From the NCBI GenBank assembly GCA_024280735.1, contig JAJRPO010000008.1, forward strand, positions 1 to 37,170: 37,170 nucleotides of DNA, read 5' to 3'. The position numbers were made by a program, and so were the translations under genes. This document shows positions 33,581 to 37,170 of this stretch, one piece after another. Below the pieces are notes generated by a model. That model was given only the letters and a program-made list of their open reading frames with translations, had not been told where the DNA came from and searched no databases. The stretch is from Alphaproteobacteria bacterium. Lineage in GTDB: Bacteria; Pseudomonadota; Alphaproteobacteria; Rhodobacterales; Rhodobacteraceae. Each line of letters starts with the position of its first letter. Position 1 is the first letter of the stretch.

Positions 33581-34675
33581 GTGAAAACATTGAATCTCCA
33601 ACCAATACCTGTCGCATATCCGCGCTTACCATCTGCCAGTAGCATTCTACCATACTTAAAACAGATTGATGCCAACCGCTGGTACTCTAACCAAGGCGAG
33701 ATGGTGAAAAATCTGCAACAGAAACTAATCGGGAGATTTCTGGGTTCCACAGGTAACGTTTTGGCTACCAGCTCGGGGTCGGCGGGTCTGATCGGCGCTA
33801 TATTGGGAAGTTCCGGGCGCGCCACTCCGGAAAAGCCTCTGTGTATTTGTCCTTCTTTCACGTTCGTTGCGACCGCAGCTTCGGCTGTTCAATGTGGGTT
33901 TACGCCATATTTTGTCGATGTTGACCCGAATACCTGGGCCATGTCGCCTGCGGATCTCATGCAGCACCCAATGTTGGCTAAGGCAGGTGCCATCATCGTC
34001 GTTGCACCTTTTGGCCGTGTTCCTGATTTACCGGGATGGCAAAGGTTTTCTGATGAAACCGGCATCCCGGTTGTAATTGATGCGGCAGCGGCTTTTGATA
34101 CCCTACGGGTACCGCCTAATTTCAGATTGCCGATTGTCTTGTCGTTTCACGCGACCAAAGTTCTTGGAAGTGGTGAAGGCGGAGCGATTATGCTTGGAGA
34201 GACCGCCAAAGCAGAGCAGTATTTTGCTGCGCTTAATCACGGGTTATCAGATGGTCGGGTGGCAAATTCTTTAGGTACAAATGGCAAGATGTCCGAATAT
34301 CAAGCGGCCCTTGTGTTGGCGGGGCTAGAGGGGTGGGCGGAGCGGCATCTAGCCAATTCCCGGATATCACAAAATTACCAACAAAAGATTCCGTCCATCG
34401 TGGTTTCGCCAAAAATTTCTGCCGCCTATGCGTTGTTAGAGTGTGAAAATGCGCAGCATCTGGCGATGGTTCAGGCGCGCCTGACGAACAGCCGCGTCGG
34501 TTCCCGAAAGTGGTATGGCAATGGCGTTCACAATGAACCCGCATTTTCACATTTCCCCGGCGATGCGATGCCCAACACCAAAGCCATATCTGAACGACTG
34601 CTGGGGCTTCCATCATATTGCGATCTGGCACCAAGCGAGATTGACCGAATTGCAGATGCTCTGCTGGGTGCTTAG
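33581..34675 (+). CDS. DegT/DnrJ/EryC1/StrS-family sugar aminotransferase
   Basis: The 364-aa PLP enzyme makes amino sugars from nucleotide keto sugars. The PLP lysine is Lys193 in SFHATKVLGSGEGGAIML; NRWYSNQGEMVKNLQQKL, CICPSFTFVATAASAVQCG and VIDAAAAF are further family segments. It starts at GTG 33581 with AAGGAAA upstream. The stop TAG (34673-34675) is made from the TA target and first G of an inserted MITE-like element, so the original C-terminus may have been a few residues longer. Length is still near the family normal, so function is likely kept. Confidence 0.9.
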   Translation: MKTLNLQPIPVAYPRLPSASSILPYLKQIDANRWYSNQGEMVKNLQQKLIGRFLGSTGNVLATSSGSAGLIGAILGSSGRATPEKPLCICPSFTFVATAASAVQCGFTPYFVDVDPNTWAMSPADLMQHPMLAKAGAIIVVAPFGRVPDLPGWQRFSDETGIPVVIDAAAAFDTLRVPPNFRLPIVLSFHATKVLGSGEGGAIMLGETAKAEQYFAALNHGLSDGRVANSLGTNGKMSEYQAALVLAGLEGWAERHLANSRISQNYQQKIPSIVVSPKISAAYALLECENAQHLAMVQARLTNSRVGSRKWYGNGVHNEPAFSHFPGDAMPNTKAISERLLGLPSYCDLAPSEIDRIADALLGA

Positions 34676-34940
34676 GGCGTGCCATCCTTTACCCCTTCGC
34701 ACTGGCGCGCACTCATTTTGTAGCCCGCGCCGTGACTTTGAGCGCAGCGATTGCGTAATCGACAGCGAAAAGTTGCAAGCGGGGTGCAAAATGAGCCGCG
34801 TCCCTTCGGGATTTCACAAAAATCCGCCATTTCGGTCCAATTTCGTTTGAAAGGGGCAACCCTGTCTGCACTCAATTGAAACAGAACTGACGGATTTTTG
34901 GTGGAAACCAGTGCGAAGGGGTAAAGGATGGCACGCCCTA
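34673..34940. mobile_element. MITE-like element with perfect 31-bp terminal inverted repeats and TA target
   Basis: GGGCGTGCCATCC...CACTGG at 34675-34705 is repeated exactly inverted at 34908-34938, flanked by TA on both sides (33 bp identical including TA). The 264-bp body has no transposase frame. Inside are further inverted pairs: CTCATTTTG (34712-34720) with 34787-34795, and AAAAATCCG (34818-34826) with 34891-34899. The TA duplication fits IS630- or IS427-type (IS5 family) transposases acting in trans. Identical arms suggest recent movement. Confidence 0.85.
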
Positions 34941-34953
34941 GGTCACAATCAGG

Positions 34954-36597
34954 TTATTGGCCTGCAATTTGTTTGTCCGGAGTAACCTTATTGCGCGCTT
35001 CAACCGGAGGAGCGTCGTAAATGTTTGCTGATCTGTTGGAGCCAGAAATATCAAGAATGGACAGTCTGTACACGTGCCAATGCAGCGCGCATAAATGCAG
35101 AAATATAGCTGGGCTGAGGCCCAGGGGTGTTAGCTTTTTGGCCTGAAAATAGAGCGAGATATATTGCCGGCCCACATTTTTCAGCGCGCTTTTGCGATAC
35201 AATGCCCTGATCAATCTGGAACCGAGAACCGCAGAAAACCAGAAACCTCCAGCGGCCTTTGAAAGTTTAGAGAGCATACCCTTGCTCTTGTCTCGATTGT
35301 TGAGTGGTGCCGTCTGCAGGCGCGGGCCAGCCGCTATGTTTTCAAACACACGGTGGAAAAAGGCTTCGGGTTGATAAAGCTCTCCTATAACTCTGATGAC
35401 CCCCTCGGTCAGCTCTTCGCGGGTCATGTTTTTCGGCTCAAAGTTACACATATGGCCATCATCGCGAATCCTGCCTTCTTTTACCAATCGCTTAAAAAGC
35501 GGAGTCTTGGGCAGGGCCATCAATATCCCCATGCTTGCCTGCGCAATCATCGTTTCTTTGATAAACTTAATTTGCTCGTCAAATATCGCAACATCGTCGC
35601 TGTCAAAGCCTGCAATGAAACCTGCCGTGACAACGATTCCTGCTTCGCGAACGCGCGCCAGTTTGTCAGGCATAGAATCCCCGCGAAGGTTTTGCGTCTT
35701 AAGCATTTCTTTAAGGGCTTCTGGGCGGGGCGATTCCAGACCTATGAAAACAGATCGAAAATTGGCATCAACCAACAATTTCAGCAGGTCGGGATCATCG
35801 GCCATGTTCACTGTGGCTTCGGTTGACAGGACCATGGCATAATTGTTTTCGCGCTGCCACGCGACGATTTCTGTTAACAGCTCTTTGGCCGCAGGCTTAT
35901 TACCGATGAAATTATCATCAACCATGAAGCAATAGGAATAACCTGATCGCAAGAGGTCATCTAACTCAGCGATCACTTGCGATGGTGTTTTCAACCGGGG
36001 GCGGCGGCCGAAAATGACGATGATGTCGCAGAATTCGCACCTGAAGGGGCACCCGCGTGAAAACTGCATGGATGCAGACAAGTAGTGTTTGCGTTTCAGC
36101 AAGTCATGGTGCGGGATCGGAAGGGTTTCCATGTCAGTCGGTACGGTTTGTTCCCAACGGCGGGCTGGGGTTTCGCCTCTGGAAACCTGATTTACGAATT
36201 CAGGCCATGTCGTGTCGGCTTCGCCAATAAAATGGCAGTCTGCAGTGCCCTCAAAGAACGATTCGTCGATAGAGACATAAGGCCCGCCTAATGCTGTGAT
36301 CACCGGGAGCTTGGCCAATTCTTCCAATATTTCCAGCATCCGGTTGCGTTGCACGATCATGCCCGTCAAACCGACGATGTCAAACCGAGCCAAGCTGGCG
36401 AAATCAATCGGTTCAACGGATTCATCGATCAGAACAATTTCATGCTCATCAGGTGTTAAAGCTGCCAAAAGCGGCAGCGCACCTCCCGCCGTCCAAGCCC
36501 GCTTATCACCTGGATATAAAGGCAATGCATATTCCCGACCCCAATAAGACGGCAAGTATAGCGGATTAATAATACAAATTGATAATTTCCGGCCCAT
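34954..36597 (-). CDS. B12-binding-domain radical SAM protein
   Basis: The 547-aa protein has an N-terminal B12-binding-like domain (about 5-140; NPLYLPSYWGREYALPLYPG, IVLIDESVEP) that lacks an evident DxHxxG cobalamin-ligand motif. A radical SAM barrel follows, with Cys183, Cys187 and Cys190 in RGCPFRCEFC for the 4Fe-4S cluster. Further parts are ELDDLLRSGYSYCFMVDDNFIGN, FRSVFIGLESP, and a C-terminal DUF4070-like helical region. Related proteins act in lipid, hopanoid and natural-product modification; the substrate here is unknown. AGGATCA upstream of ATG 36597 is a weak ribosome site. Its 3' end lies 14 bp from the MITE. Confidence 0.88.
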   Translation of the reverse strand: MGRKLSICIINPLYLPSYWGREYALPLYPGDKRAWTAGGALPLLAALTPDEHEIVLIDESVEPIDFASLARFDIVGLTGMIVQRNRMLEILEELAKLPVITALGGPYVSIDESFFEGTADCHFIGEADTTWPEFVNQVSRGETPARRWEQTVPTDMETLPIPHHDLLKRKHYLSASMQFSRGCPFRCEFCDIIVIFGRRPRLKTPSQVIAELDDLLRSGYSYCFMVDDNFIGNKPAAKELLTEIVAWQRENNYAMVLSTEATVNMADDPDLLKLLVDANFRSVFIGLESPRPEALKEMLKTQNLRGDSMPDKLARVREAGIVVTAGFIAGFDSDDVAIFDEQIKFIKETMIAQASMGILMALPKTPLFKRLVKEGRIRDDGHMCNFEPKNMTREELTEGVIRVIGELYQPEAFFHRVFENIAAGPRLQTAPLNNRDKSKGMLSKLSKAAGGFWFSAVLGSRLIRALYRKSALKNVGRQYISLYFQAKKLTPLGLSPAIFLHLCALHWHVYRLSILDISGSNRSANIYDAPPVEARNKVTPDKQIAGQ

Positions 36598-36891
36598 TAT
36601 TGATCCTATAGTGCTTCAGTTTGAATGTCGGTTTTGTGCTGCGATTGACCTGCTCCACTTAGAGGTCATTATTGTGGGGTAACTTTGTGTAGGCTTTAGT
36701 TTACTTTCGATCTTTAAACATATCCAGTCGGTGTCAGGAAAGCGAGGCTGGAATTGTCCCCCTGCCTTTGAATCAGGGGACTTGGCCCCAATGCGCGGTT
36801 TGAATAAGGACGCGTTATTGGGGTAATCCCCCCTAAAATTAGTGGTGTCATGAGTAGGATTTTCACGGCATAATATCTGAGGAGATTTTAA
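36598..36891. other. Intergenic region with two imperfect inverted repeats
   Basis: No gene is seen in these 294 bases. GTCCCCCTG (36756-36764) pairs with CAGGGGAC (36774-36781) with one bulge. CCCCAAT (36786-36792) pairs with ATTGGGG (36817-36823). The CCCCCCTAAAATTAGTGG segment from about 36829 probably belongs to the left end of the IS3-type element that follows. Confidence 0.45.
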
Positions 36892-37037
36892 ATGAAGAAC
36901 AAACGATATAGCGACGCGCAGATTATGGGTATTTTGAATCAGGCCGAGAGCGGTGTGCCGGTGTCTGAGCTTTGCCGCGAACCTGGAATGAGCAATGCCA
37001 GTTTTTACAAATGGCGGGCAAAGTTTGGCGGTGTTAA
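36892..37037 (+). pseudogene. Truncated IS3-family transposase orfA
   Basis: The frame opens MKNKRYSDAQIMGILNQAE, then VSELCREPGMSNASFYKWRAKFGG, the N-terminal HTH of IS3-family OrfA. A full OrfA continues with a leucine-zipper region to about 90 residues. Here homology stops after about 48 residues (KFGGV), and 16 unrelated residues lead to a stop at 37087-37089. GAGGAG precedes the ATG. The break coincides with the start of a second element, so the gene is dead. Confidence 0.8.
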
Positions 37038-37170
37038 TGAGCGTTTAAAACTGACCCTGTTTTGGCATTTAGAAGTGACCCAGCCTTGAGGGGCAAAGCC
37101 AATAGGCGAGATGCCCTCATATAGCGCGCTCACCTTTTGGCTTTGTTTGCGCAGCGACTTATTGAACGCG
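37038..37170. mobile_element. Probable end of an IS21-family element (partial at right edge)
   Basis: From TG at 37038 the sequence holds spaced repeats, AAACTGACCC (37047-37056) and AAGTGACCC near 37073-37082, like the multiple terminal repeats of IS21-family elements that start with TG. No transposase gene is reached before the window ends. It interrupts the IS3-type orfA. The family call is by resemblance. Confidence 0.4.

Noticed and set aside
34515..34850. Plus-strand frame running into the MITE-like element
   Set aside because: Starts inside the DegT gene in another frame; the element has no coding signal.
1..37170. CRISPR arrays, tRNA or rRNA genes, prophage genes
   Set aside because: None seen on either strand apart from the tmRNA; no regularly spaced repeat arrays.

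Overview
The window looks like chromosomal DNA of a marine alphaproteobacterium of the Rhodobacteraceae (Roseobacter group). The strongest sign is a circularly permuted two-piece tmRNA gene at the left edge, whose tag ANDNNAPVAVAA is of the alphaproteobacterial type. Moderate GC and a dense set of amino-acid and amine catabolism genes agree with this. The genus cannot be told from the sequence alone.

Layout. 1-316: ssrA (tmRNA, minus strand), running off the left edge. 598-5968: TrkH potassium transporter, a ThDP-dependent decarboxylase resembling 5-guanidino-2-oxopentanoate decarboxylase, and an AsmA-like protein. 6057-10456: a crotonase divergent from a MocR-type regulator, followed by a lone hydantoinase A subunit. 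10509-12164: a Tat-exported nitroreductase-like protein and an overlapping MarR regulator behind a perfect 20-bp inverted repeat. 12158-14704: an Lrp/AsnC regulator divergent from arginase and ornithine cyclodeaminase, an arginine to ornithine to proline route. 14805-17729 (minus): an MttB-family methyltransferase, an HpaR-like MarR regulator and an SDR dehydrogenase. 18018-18770: a methyltransferase-like protein followed by a possible IS remnant.

18855-29607 is the most interesting metabolic block. A PLP-dependent aromatic amino-acid decarboxylase is divergent from a seven-gene operon: a branched-chain-type ABC transporter (binding protein, LivH, LivM, LivG, LivF), a Rieske non-haem iron oxygenase, and a glutamine-synthetase-like ligase in which the ammonium-site glutamate is leucine. 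I infer a gamma-glutamylated-amine catabolic route: uptake of an amino acid or amine, optional decarboxylation, glutamylation, then Rieske oxidation. It converges on a TauE/SafE permease and a D-cysteine desulfhydrase-type enzyme.

30039-36597 is a surface-polysaccharide-like island: a glycosyltransferase-like protein, a five-bladed beta-propeller protein, WbqC, a NeuD-type acetyltransferase, a DegT aminotransferase and a B12-binding radical SAM protein. A 264-bp MITE-like element with perfect inverted ends lies directly against the DegT gene and supplies the last base of its stop codon. The right edge (36892-37170) holds an IS3-family orfA broken by what appears to be the end of an IS21-family element.

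Several candidate control sites can be read directly: a 26-bp near-palindrome before the SDR gene, 21-bp-phased TTTTGT boxes between lrp and arginase, a stem-loop between the binding-protein gene and livH, and a repeat family placed between convergent genes at 6.0 and 14.7 kb.
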